26,343 bases of DNA from DASXBJ01 sp036491755. GTDB lineage: Bacteria; Chloroflexota; Dormibacteria; Dormibacterales; Dormibacteraceae. Below are positions 12,695 to 20,813 of the stretch, piece after piece. A model generated the notes under the pieces. The model was not told where the DNA came from. It saw only the letters and a program-made list of their open reading frames with translations, and ran no database searches. The stretch is taken from contig DASXBJ010000035.1 in the NCBI GenBank assembly GCA_036491755.1, positions 1 through 26,343 of the forward strand. Reading direction: 5' to 3'. Each line of letters starts with the position of its first letter. Position 1 is the stretch's first letter. A program made the translations under genes and the position numbers.

Positions 12695-13613
12695 CCCACA
12701 CACTCCCGCACTTTCACAAGAGGTAATAGAGCTGCTACAGCCCCGAGCGGGCGCGGTCGCGATCGACTGCACCCTCGGGCAGGCGGGCCATGCCCGCCAG
12801 ATTCTTGATCGACTCACACCTGGCGGCCGCCTGCTCGGGATCGACCGCGATCCCGCGGCGATCGAGGCCGGCCGGGTGGCGCTGGCCCAGTTTGGGCCGG
12901 CCGCAGTACTGGTCCAGGGACGGTTCTCCGAGCTGGCGTCCATCGCCGTCGAAAGTGGATTCGCCGCCGCGGATCTGGTCTTCTTCGACTTCGGTCTCTC
13001 CAGTACTCAACTCGACGACCCGGAGCGGGGCTTCAGCTTCCGCGCCGATGGGCCGCTTGACATGCGAATGGATCCCGCGGCGCCGCTGACGGCGGCGCGC
13101 ATCGTCAACACGTTCGACCTCAGCGAGATCGAGCGCATCCTGCGCCGGTATGGCGAAGAGAGTTGGGCTCGCCGGATCGCGCAGTTCATTGTGGCGCGGC
13201 GCCCGCTGCGCACCACGAGCGACCTGGCCCGAGCGGTCGAGGCGGCGATCCCGCGCAAGGCATGGCCCCGCGACATCAACGTCGCGACAAAGACATTTCA
13301 AGGCCTGCGCATCGCGGTCAATGCCGAGCTAGATGAGATCGAAGCAGGACTGAGAGCAGCTCTTCTGATTCTTAAACCCGGTGGCCGTATGGCGACGATC
13401 AGCTTCCACTCCTTGGAAGACCGTTTGGTCAAGTCATTCTTCAACGTCGAGTCCAAAGACTGCATCTGCCCACCCCAGCAGCCAGTCTGTACCTGCGGCC
13501 ACCGGGCAACCCTTCACATCGTGACCCGCCGCCCCGTGCGGCCCTCCGACGAGGAGGTGTCAACCAATCCACGAGCCCGCTCCGCGCGGTTGCGGGTCGC
13601 GGAAAAGATCTGA
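12690..13613 (+). CDS. rsmH: 16S rRNA (cytosine1402-N4)-methyltransferase RsmH, probable ATT start
   Basis: SAM-dependent enzyme that methylates N4 of C1402 in 16S rRNA. Homology begins at the very N-terminus: PHTPALSQEVIELL corresponds to HxPVLLxEVxxxL, then DCTLGQAGH (SAM loop, normally DCTLGGGGH), GIDRDPAAI, FFDFGLSS, the RGFSFRADGPLDMRMD block, IAVNAEL and SFHSLEDRLVK. The reading frame has a stop at 12678-12680 and no ATG, GTG or TTG before GTG 12876, which would remove the first 62 residues including the SAM loop. ATT at 12690-12692 aligns with the expected Met (M-x-x-H-x-P), gives a normal 307 residues, and overlaps the mraZ stop (ATTAG). CTG 12732, behind AAGAGG, is a weaker alternative. 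Confidence 0.94.
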   Translation: MSPHTPALSQEVIELLQPRAGAVAIDCTLGQAGHARQILDRLTPGGRLLGIDRDPAAIEAGRVALAQFGPAAVLVQGRFSELASIAVESGFAAADLVFFDFGLSSTQLDDPERGFSFRADGPLDMRMDPAAPLTAARIVNTFDLSEIERILRRYGEESWARRIAQFIVARRPLRTTSDLARAVEAAIPRKAWPRDINVATKTFQGLRIAVNAELDEIEAGLRAALLILKPGGRMATISFHSLEDRLVKSFFNVESKDCICPPQQPVCTCGHRATLHIVTRRPVRPSDEEVSTNPRARSARLRVAEKI

Positions 13614-13623
13614 CTCCACAAGT

Positions 13624-13655
13624 CCTGGTGACCGGCTACCCCTCCGGTCACCAGG
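13624..13655. repeat. Perfect 12-bp hairpin between rsmH and ftsL
   Basis: CCTGGTGACCGG (13624-13635) and CCGGTCACCAGG (13644-13655) are perfect inverted copies around 8 nt, in the largest gap (123 bp) inside the cluster. No T-tract follows (CACCACCCCAAT), so a classical terminator is unlikely; an mRNA processing or stability element or a protein-binding palindrome is more plausible. Confidence 0.6.
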
Positions 13656-13736
13656 CACCACCCCAATAAGAACGGCGGAAGCCGGCCGGAGCCCCCCAAC
13701 GCAGCACACGTCCAAATAACAGATGAGGCATACGTC

Positions 13737-14267
13737 TTGATATCGACCCGCACATTGGCCCGGCGCCGCCTGACCGTTTCGGGCACGCCCCATATCAGCG
13801 CAGCGCCGAGGCGCCGTCGACGCACGCGCGGCTTCGTTCAGGTCGCCGGCTCGGCCGCGGCCAGCCGCCTGCGCCTTTCGGGCTTTGGCCACGCCTACCT
13901 CGGCGTCGGCGCGCTGGTGATCGTCGTGCTCTTCTACCTCGGCCTGGCGGCCCAGATCACGCAATCCTCATATGACATCGCACGCCTCCAGGATCAGCAG
14001 AGGCAGCTCATCGCGGAGCAGGACCAGCTGCGCTACCAGGAGGTGACTCTGCACGCTCCGGCGCAGGTTCAGCAGCAGGCCGCGCTGAGCGGGATGCAGA
14101 GAGTTGAGCCGGCCACCTACGTGCCCGGCCAGCCGGTGGCCATCGACCTCGGCGCGCCCGTGGGCGCCTCGGCGGGCGACGCGACGCCGCTCTGGTTGCG
14201 AGCCGTCGCGGCGGTCGTCAACACGGTTGGCGGCACCCGCGACGTGATGGCGGCCACCACCAAGTAG
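13737..14267 (+). CDS. ftsL: FtsL-like septum protein (single TM plus coiled coil)
   Basis: 176-residue bitopic protein in the ftsL position between rsmH and ftsI. The layout fits FtsL: a basic cytoplasmic N-terminus (RRRRRTR at 25-31), one transmembrane helix at about 54-72 (YLGVGALVIVVLFYLGLAA), then a periplasmic coiled coil (ARLQDQQRQLIAEQDQLRYQEV, ~80-105) and a longer Ala/Pro-rich tail. FtsL joins FtsB and FtsQ to activate FtsWI at the septum. Sequence identity to known FtsL is low, as is usual, so the call rests on topology and position. TTG 13737 has GAGG at 13725-13728, 8 nt upstream; no ATG or GTG fits as well. It overlaps ftsI by one base (TAGTG). Confidence 0.77.
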   Translation: MISTRTLARRRLTVSGTPHISAAPRRRRRTRGFVQVAGSAAASRLRLSGFGHAYLGVGALVIVVLFYLGLAAQITQSSYDIARLQDQQRQLIAEQDQLRYQEVTLHAPAQVQQQAALSGMQRVEPATYVPGQPVAIDLGAPVGASAGDATPLWLRAVAAVVNTVGGTRDVMAATTK

Positions 14268-16030
14268 TGTCGACCAGGGCGCTCGGTTCGAGGCGCCCCG
14301 GACGCGTCGAGCGTGTCGGGTCGGCTCGCCTCCGAATCCTGTCGATGCTGGCGGTCGCCGTGGTGCTCGCCGGTTCGATCTGGGTGCGACTCGCCTACTG
14401 GCAGGTGCTCCAGCACGGCCAGCTCACGCAGCAGGCGCAGGCCCAGTACCGCGAGGTGGTGCAGCTGCCCGCCCAACGCGGCGTCATTCTCGATCGCAAT
14501 CTCACGCAGCTGGTGGTCAACACGACCGTCTACTCGGCGTTCGTTTCGCCCGACCAGATCACCGCGGCTCAGCGTGACGTGGTCGCGAGCGGGCTGTCGT
14601 CAGTGCTGGGCGTCGACAAAGCGGCCGTGATGGCAACGCTCGCGTCGGGCGCCAAGTTCGCCTACATCGCGCACCGTTTCGCCAAAGACAAGGCCGACAA
14701 GCTGAGCGCTCTGCAGCTCCCCGGCGTCGGCCTCGAGGACGACAGTCAGCGCGCGTATCTGCCGGGTATCGGGCCCGGCACTACGCTGGCCGCCAACCTG
14801 CTCGGCTTCGTCAACAACAGCGGCACCGGGCAGTACGGCCTCGAGGCCAAGTACCAGAGCGTGCTCGCCGGCACGCCAGGGTACATCTCGAGCTACCGCG
14901 ACCTCGCCAACCGCGAGATCGTGCTCGGCACGCACACCCACCAGGACCCGGTCAACGGTTCCAACCTGGTGCTCTCGTTGGACGCGAACATCCAGTACGC
15001 GGCTGAACAGGCCCTCGCCGAAGGCGTCAAGAAGGACAATGCGGAGAGCGGCAGCGTGCTGGTGATGGACCCCACAACCGGTGGCATCGTGGCGTGGGCC
15101 GACTACCCCAGCTACAGCGCGAACAACTTCAGCCAGACGGACCCGTCGCTGTTCCTGGACAACATCTCCAGCGCTGTATATGAACCGGGATCGGTCATGA
15201 AGGTGGTCACGCTGGCGGGCGCGCTCAACGCCGGCGCGATCACGCCGAGCTCGATCATCAACGACCCCGGATATCTGTCCGTCGGCGGCTATCGGATCTA
15301 CGACTGGGATCGCCGCAACCACGGCAACATCGATTACACCTACGTGCTGGAGCACTCGCTCAACGTCGGCGCCATGAAGGCGATGCAGGCTGAGGGCCAC
15401 GCGGCCTTCTACAGCTACCTCGATGGCTTCGGCCTGACCAAGCCGAGTGGGATCGACGTCGCCGCTGAGGACACCGTGGCGCCGCCGTCAGCCTCCCAGA
15501 TGGCCGACGCGCAGTACGCAACCACGGCGTTCGGGCAGGGCATCGACGTGAACATGGTCCAGATGCTGGCTGCGGTGAACGTGATCGCGAACGGCGGCAA
15601 GTACGCGCCGCCGCACGTCGTGGAACGCGTGGGCAACCAGATCAACCCCATCCTGCTGCAGCCGCAGCGCCAGGTGATCAGCCCTTCGGCGGCGGCGCAG
15701 ATGACGACGATGATGGAGGCGGTGGTGCAGCACGGGTCGGGCTACACCTCGATCGTCAAAGGCTTCAAGCTCGACCAGACGGCCAAGACCGGCACCGCGC
15801 AGATCCCCGTCAACGGGCAGTACACGCAGGACGTGTGGGCTTCGTTCGTCGGCTTCCTGCCGGCGCAGCACCCGCGCTTCACGATGCTGGTCGTGGTTCG
15901 CAAGCCGCATGCCGCAGGAAGCGACCGCGACTGGACCCTCAACGACGGCTACATCACCGCCGGGCCGATCTGGCAGAAGATCGCCCAGTCCATCGTCGTG
16001 GACTGGCGGATCACACCGGACCCGAGCTAA
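14267..16030 (+). CDS. ftsI: Septal penicillin-binding protein 3 (FtsI/PbpB), peptidoglycan transpeptidase
   Basis: 587-residue class B PBP that crosslinks septal peptidoglycan with FtsW. One membrane anchor lies at about residues 23-45 (RILSMLAVAVVLAGSIWVRLAYW). The pedestal domain begins with the typical RGVILDRN and is followed by the transpeptidase domain with all three motifs: S309-V-M-K312 (EPGSVMK), S364-L-N366 and K507-T-G-T. AFGQG(I)xV and WASFVGFLPAQHPRFTMLVVV are further FtsI marks. There are no PASTA domains, unlike many Gram-positive PBP2x-type proteins. GTG 14267 shares its first base with the ftsL stop. murE, normally next, is absent and murF follows after 17 bp. Confidence 0.96.
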   Translation: MSTRALGSRRPGRVERVGSARLRILSMLAVAVVLAGSIWVRLAYWQVLQHGQLTQQAQAQYREVVQLPAQRGVILDRNLTQLVVNTTVYSAFVSPDQITAAQRDVVASGLSSVLGVDKAAVMATLASGAKFAYIAHRFAKDKADKLSALQLPGVGLEDDSQRAYLPGIGPGTTLAANLLGFVNNSGTGQYGLEAKYQSVLAGTPGYISSYRDLANREIVLGTHTHQDPVNGSNLVLSLDANIQYAAEQALAEGVKKDNAESGSVLVMDPTTGGIVAWADYPSYSANNFSQTDPSLFLDNISSAVYEPGSVMKVVTLAGALNAGAITPSSIINDPGYLSVGGYRIYDWDRRNHGNIDYTYVLEHSLNVGAMKAMQAEGHAAFYSYLDGFGLTKPSGIDVAAEDTVAPPSASQMADAQYATTAFGQGIDVNMVQMLAAVNVIANGGKYAPPHVVERVGNQINPILLQPQRQVISPSAAAQMTTMMEAVVQHGSGYTSIVKGFKLDQTAKTGTAQIPVNGQYTQDVWASFVGFLPAQHPRFTMLVVVRKPHAAGSDRDWTLNDGYITAGPIWQKIAQSIVVDWRITPDPS

Positions 16031-16047
16031 ACCGTTCAAATAGGCAG

Positions 16048-17385
16048 GTGAAACTCAGTCTCCTCGAGATTCTCGAGGCGACCGGGGGCGGCGAAGTGGG
16101 CGGCACCCAGGTCGGTAACACCTTCACGACCTTCCACACGGATTCTCGCGAGGTTGCTCCGGGAGGCCTCTTCTTTGCTCTGCGCGGTGCCGAGATGGAC
16201 GGCCACCGGTTCGTCAAGGACGCCATCGCTCGAGGCGCGGCCGCCGTTGTCGTGCAGCGGAAGACCGAAATTCCGTCGGGCATCGTCGAGATCCTGGTGC
16301 CGGACACCTGGGCGGCGCTCTACGCGCTGGCGGCCTACAGCCTGGAGCGCATCCGTCCCCTGGTCGTCGGGGTGACCGGCAGCAACGGCAAGACGTCGAC
16401 CAAGGAGATGCTTGCCGCGGTGCTCGGGCAGCGCTTCGAGGTGCTGCGCTCGACAGGCAACCTGAACACCGAAACCGGCGTCCCGCTGACCGTGCTGAAG
16501 CTCGAACCGCACCACACCGCGCTGGTGCTGGAGATGGGCTTGCAGCATGCAGGCGACATCGCGCGCCTGGCCGCGCTGGCCAGGCCGAAGATCGGAATCG
16601 TCACCAATGTCGGAACCGTCCACATGGAGTTCTTCTCTTCGCATGAGCAGCTTGCGCGCGCCAAGGGCGAGCTCGTGGCGTCGCTTCCGGAGGACGGCCT
16701 CGCTGTCCTGAACGCCGACAACGAGTTCTACTCGCTCCTGGTGCGCATGACCTCGGCACGGATCGCGAGCTTCGGCGCCGCGCAAGGGGACTATCGCGTC
16801 GAGGGCTACCGGACACTCACTGGCGGGGGATGCGAGTTCTCGATCCGAGGCGCCCAGGTGCGGCTCTCGCTGGTTGGGCGGCACCAGGCCGTGAACGCCG
16901 CCGCGGCGTTGGCGGCCGCCGAGTTCGCCGGAGTGCCGCTCCACGCAGCGGCAGACGCCCTCGCCTCGGTTGAAGTTGAACACCGCCTGCACGAGCTGCC
17001 GGCCGGCGCCGGTTTCACCGTGGTCGACGATGCGTACAACGCGAGCCCCGAATCGATGCTGGCCGCCTTCGAGACCATGGCCGAGGCGCCGCGGCGCGGG
17101 CGCCTCCTGGCGGTGCTGGGGGAGATGGGCGAGCTGGGCGCCACCTCGGAGGAGGCGCATCGACGCGTGGGCCGGCGGGCGGCGGAGGTGTTCGACGCCG
17201 TCTGCGTGGTCGAAAGCGATCTCGCTCGACTTCTCGCGGAGTCGGCCGGCGCGGAGCTGGTGCCGGACCGCCCGGCGGCCGCTGAGTGGGTGAGGCGGAA
17301 CGCCCAGGAGGGTGACCGCGTGCTGATCAAGGCGTCGCACGGCATCGGTCTCGACCAGGTCGTCCGGGAGCTCACCACCGAGTGA
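16048..17385 (+). CDS. murF: UDP-N-acetylmuramoyl-tripeptide--D-alanyl-D-alanine ligase MurF
   Basis: 445-residue cytoplasmic ATP-dependent ligase that adds D-Ala-D-Ala to UDP-MurNAc-tripeptide. Domain 1 has the UDP-binding HTDSREVAPGGLFFALRG segment; domain 2 has the P-loop GVTGSNGKTSTKEM (about 108-121) with Lys115, and the lineage-typical NLNTETGVPLT and EMGLQHAGDI that favour MurF over MurE; domain 3 has DDAYNASPESM and GDRVLIKASHG. GTG 16048 gives MKLSLLEILEATGG, matching MurF N-termini; the Shine-Dalgarno (AGGCAG) is weak. The DNPR-type motif of MurE is not seen, so this does not replace the missing murE. Confidence 0.95.
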   Translation: MKLSLLEILEATGGGEVGGTQVGNTFTTFHTDSREVAPGGLFFALRGAEMDGHRFVKDAIARGAAAVVVQRKTEIPSGIVEILVPDTWAALYALAAYSLERIRPLVVGVTGSNGKTSTKEMLAAVLGQRFEVLRSTGNLNTETGVPLTVLKLEPHHTALVLEMGLQHAGDIARLAALARPKIGIVTNVGTVHMEFFSSHEQLARAKGELVASLPEDGLAVLNADNEFYSLLVRMTSARIASFGAAQGDYRVEGYRTLTGGGCEFSIRGAQVRLSLVGRHQAVNAAAALAAAEFAGVPLHAAADALASVEVEHRLHELPAGAGFTVVDDAYNASPESMLAAFETMAEAPRRGRLLAVLGEMGELGATSEEAHRRVGRRAAEVFDAVCVVESDLARLLAESAGAELVPDRPAAAEWVRRNAQEGDRVLIKASHGIGLDQVVRELTTE

Positions 17386-17401
17386 TTTCCGAAGCTGGGC
17401 C

Positions 17402-18340
17402 GTGCTTCTAGACCTCGTCACCTTCCTTGCCACGGCGGTCCTCTCGGTCATCGTCTATCCATCCTTCATCCGCTGGTTGCGCCAGAGGAAGGCGGGGCAG
17501 GTGATCCAGGAGGAGCTGCCGGGCAGCCATCAGGCAAAGGCGGGCACGCCGACCGGCGGCGGCATGCTGTTCGCGGGGCTGGCCGTCCTGGGCGGCCTCG
17601 CCGCGGCGGCTGCCGGCCACCCTGGAGCGCTGCCTGCCGTCAGCGGGCTGCTCGCCGGCGGCATCATCGGCTTCCTCGACGACCGGGCCAAGCTGCAGGT
17701 CGGCGCCCGCGGAATCCCCGCTCGCCTGAAGTTTCCGATCCAGGTCCTGCTCGCCGTCCCGGTTGCGTTCCTGGCGACTGCGCAAGGGACGCACCAGCTC
17801 TTCCTGCCTGCGACACCCTGGCTCATCTTTCCGCTCGCCGTGATTGCGATCGTCGGCACCGCGAACGCGGTGAACCTGACTGACGGCATGGACGGGCTGG
17901 CGGGTGGTCTTTCGGTAATCGCGGTGGGAGCGCTCGTCCTTTTTCTGCCCGGCGCGCCGTCGGGCGAGAAGGCCGCCGCGATGACGCTCTGCGGCGGCAT
18001 GGCCGCCTTCCTTGTCTTCAACCGCTACCCCGCGAAGGTGTTCATGGGCGATACCGGGGCGCTCGCAATCGGCTATGCCCTCGCAGCGATGGCCATCCAG
18101 CAGGGGATGCTGCTGCTACTTCCTCTTATCTGTCTGGTGTTTGTGCTGGAGACGCTGTCTGTCATCATTCAGGTGGCTTACTTCAAAGCCAGCGGCGGAC
18201 GCCGTGTTTTCAAGATGACCCCAATTCACTACACGTTCCACCACGCGGGTTGGTCTGAGAATCGCATCGCGCTCACGTTTTGGGGCGCGGGGCTCGTCTC
18301 GGCGCTGGCCGCCGTCGGGGTGGCGCGCCTGGCCAGTTGA
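17402..18340 (+). CDS. mraY: Phospho-N-acetylmuramoyl-pentapeptide-transferase MraY
   Basis: 312-residue polytopic membrane enzyme (about ten helices) that transfers phospho-MurNAc-pentapeptide to undecaprenyl phosphate to make lipid I. Diagnostic motifs are KAGTPTGGG (usual KAGTPTMGG), FLDDRAKL with the catalytic/Mg aspartates, NLTDGMDGLAGG, KVFMGDTGALAIG and KMTPIHYTFHHAGWSE. Length is at the short end of the family. GTG 17402 is 17 bp after murF with little Shine-Dalgarno. The stop overlaps the murD TTG start (TTGA). Confidence 0.96.
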   Translation: MLLDLVTFLATAVLSVIVYPSFIRWLRQRKAGQVIQEELPGSHQAKAGTPTGGGMLFAGLAVLGGLAAAAAGHPGALPAVSGLLAGGIIGFLDDRAKLQVGARGIPARLKFPIQVLLAVPVAFLATAQGTHQLFLPATPWLIFPLAVIAIVGTANAVNLTDGMDGLAGGLSVIAVGALVLFLPGAPSGEKAAAMTLCGGMAAFLVFNRYPAKVFMGDTGALAIGYALAAMAIQQGMLLLLPLICLVFVLETLSVIIQVAYFKASGGRRVFKMTPIHYTFHHAGWSENRIALTFWGAGLVSALAAVGVARLAS

Positions 18341-19602
18341 CGGCCCTCGTGGTGGGAGCGGCGCGCAGCGGCGTGGCGCTCGCCAGGCATCTCACCGCGG
18401 GCGGCGAGAAGGTGCGCGTGACGGATCGCCGTCCCGCGGTCGAACTCGAGAGCGCCATCGCGCAGATGCCGGCGGGCGTCGAGCTGAAGCTCGGTGGTGA
18501 CGACGGCTCCGTGCTCGACGGAGTCGATGTCGTGTATGCGAGCCCGGGCGTCCCGTGGGATTCTCCGCTGCTGACCGACGCGCGCTCTCGCGGCATCCGC
18601 ATCTCGAGCGAGATCGACCTTTTCCTCAAACTTTGCCCCGGCTCCGTGGTCGGCATCACAGGCACCAACGGCAAGACCACGACCACGGCTCTGACCGCCC
18701 AGGTCCTGGCGACGGGCAAAAGGCCGGTGATCGTCGGCGGCAACATCGGCGAAACGGTGCTCGACCGCATTGACGAGATAACACCGGACCACTGGGTGGT
18801 GCTCGAGCTGTCCAGCTTCCAGCTCGAGTCGGTGGAGCGGCCGTGCCTGCACGTGGGCGTCATCCTCAACATCACGCCCGACCACCTCGACAGGCATAAG
18901 ACCTTCGAGCGGTATGTGGACCTGAAGGCCAAGGCGATCGAGTTCGCGGGTCCCGATGACTACGCGGTGCTCAATGGCGGAGACGAGGTGGTTCGTCGCC
19001 TGGCCGCCCGGACGCGGGCCCAGGTGGTTTGGTTCGACCACCATCAGCCCATGCCGCCGATGCCCCTGCCCGGCCGGCACAACATGGAGAACGCGCTCGC
19101 CGCGGCGGCCGTGGGCCGGATCGCGGGCCTGACCGATCAAGCCATCAACGGCGCAATTCGGTCATTTGCTGGGGTGGCGCACCGGCTCGAGCTCGTCGGC
19201 GAGTGGGCGGGGGTGCGCTGGTACAACGACTCGAAAGCGACCAATCCCGACGCGGGCCGTGTCGCGCTGGCAGCGTTTCCCGGCGCTCCGGTGGTCCTGA
19301 TCGCCGGTGGCTACGGGAGCGATTTCGACCTGCGCGAGTGGGTGGCCGAGGTGCTCGCCCACACCGAGGCCGTGGTCTTGATCGGGGCATCGGCCGACCT
19401 GCTCGCCAGGGAGCTGAGCGCCCATCCGAAGGTCGTGCGCGCGGCGAGCCTGGAGGAGGCGGTCAACGTGGCCGCCGGCCTGGCGCGCCAGAACGGCGTC
19501 GTGCTTCTGAGCCCCGCATACAAGAGTTTCGACATGTTCAAGAACTTCGAGGAGCGCGGCGACCAGTTCAAAGAGCTCGTTCGGAAGAGGTTTGCCGAGT
19601 GA
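18337..19602 (+). CDS. murD: UDP-N-acetylmuramoyl-L-alanine--D-glutamate ligase MurD
   Basis: 421-residue cytoplasmic ligase adding D-Glu to UDP-MurNAc-L-Ala. The N-terminal Rossmann-like domain begins MTALVVGAARSGVALARHL; the central ATPase domain has GITGTNGKTTTTAL (P-loop from about residue 104) and the ELSSFQLE and NITPDHLDRH motifs; the C-terminal domain has NDSKATNPDAGRVAL and LSPAYKSFDMFKNFEERGDQF (commonly LSPACASFD, so Tyr-Lys replaces Cys-Ala). I chose TTG 18337, which overlaps the mraY stop by 4 nt, since the glycine-rich start follows at once; longer frames would run back into mraY. It overlaps ftsW by 4 nt. Confidence 0.95.
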   Translation: MTALVVGAARSGVALARHLTAGGEKVRVTDRRPAVELESAIAQMPAGVELKLGGDDGSVLDGVDVVYASPGVPWDSPLLTDARSRGIRISSEIDLFLKLCPGSVVGITGTNGKTTTTALTAQVLATGKRPVIVGGNIGETVLDRIDEITPDHWVVLELSSFQLESVERPCLHVGVILNITPDHLDRHKTFERYVDLKAKAIEFAGPDDYAVLNGGDEVVRRLAARTRAQVVWFDHHQPMPPMPLPGRHNMENALAAAAVGRIAGLTDQAINGAIRSFAGVAHRLELVGEWAGVRWYNDSKATNPDAGRVALAAFPGAPVVLIAGGYGSDFDLREWVAEVLAHTEAVVLIGASADLLARELSAHPKVVRAASLEEAVNVAAGLARQNGVVLLSPAYKSFDMFKNFEERGDQFKELVRKRFAE

Positions 19603-20813
19603 GCGCAACAGTTCGCAGCCCTCAGCCTGACCGGCTGCTGCTTTTCACGACCGTCCTTCTCTGCGGGGGCGGCCTCGTGATGGTGACGAGCGCCAGCGTC
19701 GCGTTCGCCTACACGCAGCACCAGTCGGCCTTCTACTACGCCGAACGCCAGGCAGTCTGGATGGTGATCGGCTTTGTCGCGCTGTTCGTGCTGGGCCGCA
19801 TCGATTACCGGCGCCTGCGCCCGCTCGCCCCGGCCGGCGCCGCGACGGCCGGCGTGTTGATGGTGCTGGTCCTCGTCCCGCACCTCGGCGTCTCCATCAA
19901 TGGAGCTCGCCGCTGGTTTGAAGCCGGACCGCTCGGCACGTTTCAGCCTTCAGAGCTGGGCAAGCTGGCGTTCGCCGTGTTCGTCGCCCATTGGGTCGAC
20001 CGCAACGCGGAGCGCATGGGCGACTTCCAGCGGACGTTCGTGCCTTTCGCCGCAATGCTGGCGGGTGTCCTGGTGGTCCTGATGCTGCAGCGCGACCTGG
20101 GCACCGCGATCGTGATGGTCGGCATCTTCGTCAGCGCCTTCTGGGCCGGCGGCGGCCGGCTGCGCCACCTGATCCTCCTGCTGGCCGCGCTCGCTCTCGG
20201 CTTTGTCGTGATGACGGTCCTCGAGCCCTATCGCTTCGCGCGGCTCACCGCGTTCAAGAACCCGTTTTCCGATCCGCTCGGCGCCGGCTTCCAGGCGACC
20301 CAGTCCCTCTACGGCCTGGCTTCCGGCGGTGTTTTCGGGGTCGGCATCGGCCACTCCATCGAGAAGTACGGCTGGCTGCCCGAAGCCCACACCGACTTCA
20401 TCTTCGCCATCGTCGGCGAGGAGACAGGCCTGATCGGGACGACCCTCGTGATGCTCGGCTTCCTTTTTTTCTCGGTGCGCGGCTACCGTGCCTCCCTGCG
20501 CGCACCGGACAGGTTCGGCATGTCGCTGGCGGCGGCGATCACGACCTGGATCGCGTTCGAGGCTCTGCTGAACATGGCGACGGTCACCAACACTCTCCCG
20601 ATCACCGGGGTGCCGCTCCCTTTTTTCAGCTATGGAGGCACCGCGTTGGCGACGGAGCTGGCTGCCGTCGGCGTCCTCTTGAGCATCGCCCGCCACGGCT
20701 CAGGGTCGGCACTAGGCAACAATCGGAGTGCGGATGAGACTTTTGATAGCTGGCGGCGGGACCGGAGGGCACCTGTATCCGGCGCTCGCGGTCGCGCGAG
20801 CGTTCCGCGCTGA
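19599..20813 (+). CDS. ftsW: Septal peptidoglycan glycosyltransferase FtsW
   Basis: 404-residue SEDS membrane protein that polymerises lipid II at the septum with FtsI. About ten hydrophobic helices are visible, with family marks GARRWFEAGPLGTFQPSELGKLA, LMLQRDLGTAIVM, the GIGHSIEKYGWLPEAHTDFIFAIVGEETGLIG block and TGVPLPFFSYGGTALATELAAVG. Dcw position favours FtsW over RodA. GTG 19599 has AAGAGG 8 nt upstream and overlaps murD (GTGA). The C-terminus runs 80 nt into murG, giving an Arg/Ser-rich tail (about 26 residues) that is probably just the out-of-frame reading of the murG start. Confidence 0.95.
   Translation: MSATVRSPQPDRLLLFTTVLLCGGGLVMVTSASVAFAYTQHQSAFYYAERQAVWMVIGFVALFVLGRIDYRRLRPLAPAGAATAGVLMVLVLVPHLGVSINGARRWFEAGPLGTFQPSELGKLAFAVFVAHWVDRNAERMGDFQRTFVPFAAMLAGVLVVLMLQRDLGTAIVMVGIFVSAFWAGGGRLRHLILLLAALALGFVVMTVLEPYRFARLTAFKNPFSDPLGAGFQATQSLYGLASGGVFGVGIGHSIEKYGWLPEAHTDFIFAIVGEETGLIGTTLVMLGFLFFSVRGYRASLRAPDRFGMSLAAAITTWIAFEALLNMATVTNTLPITGVPLPFFSYGGTALATELAAVGVLLSIARHGSGSALGNNRSADETFDSWRRDRRAPVSGARGRASVPR

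Noticed and set aside
12876..13613. rsmH starting at GTG 12876
   Set aside because: This would delete the conserved HxPxLxxE start and the SAM-binding DCTLGxxGH loop, both present in frame just upstream.
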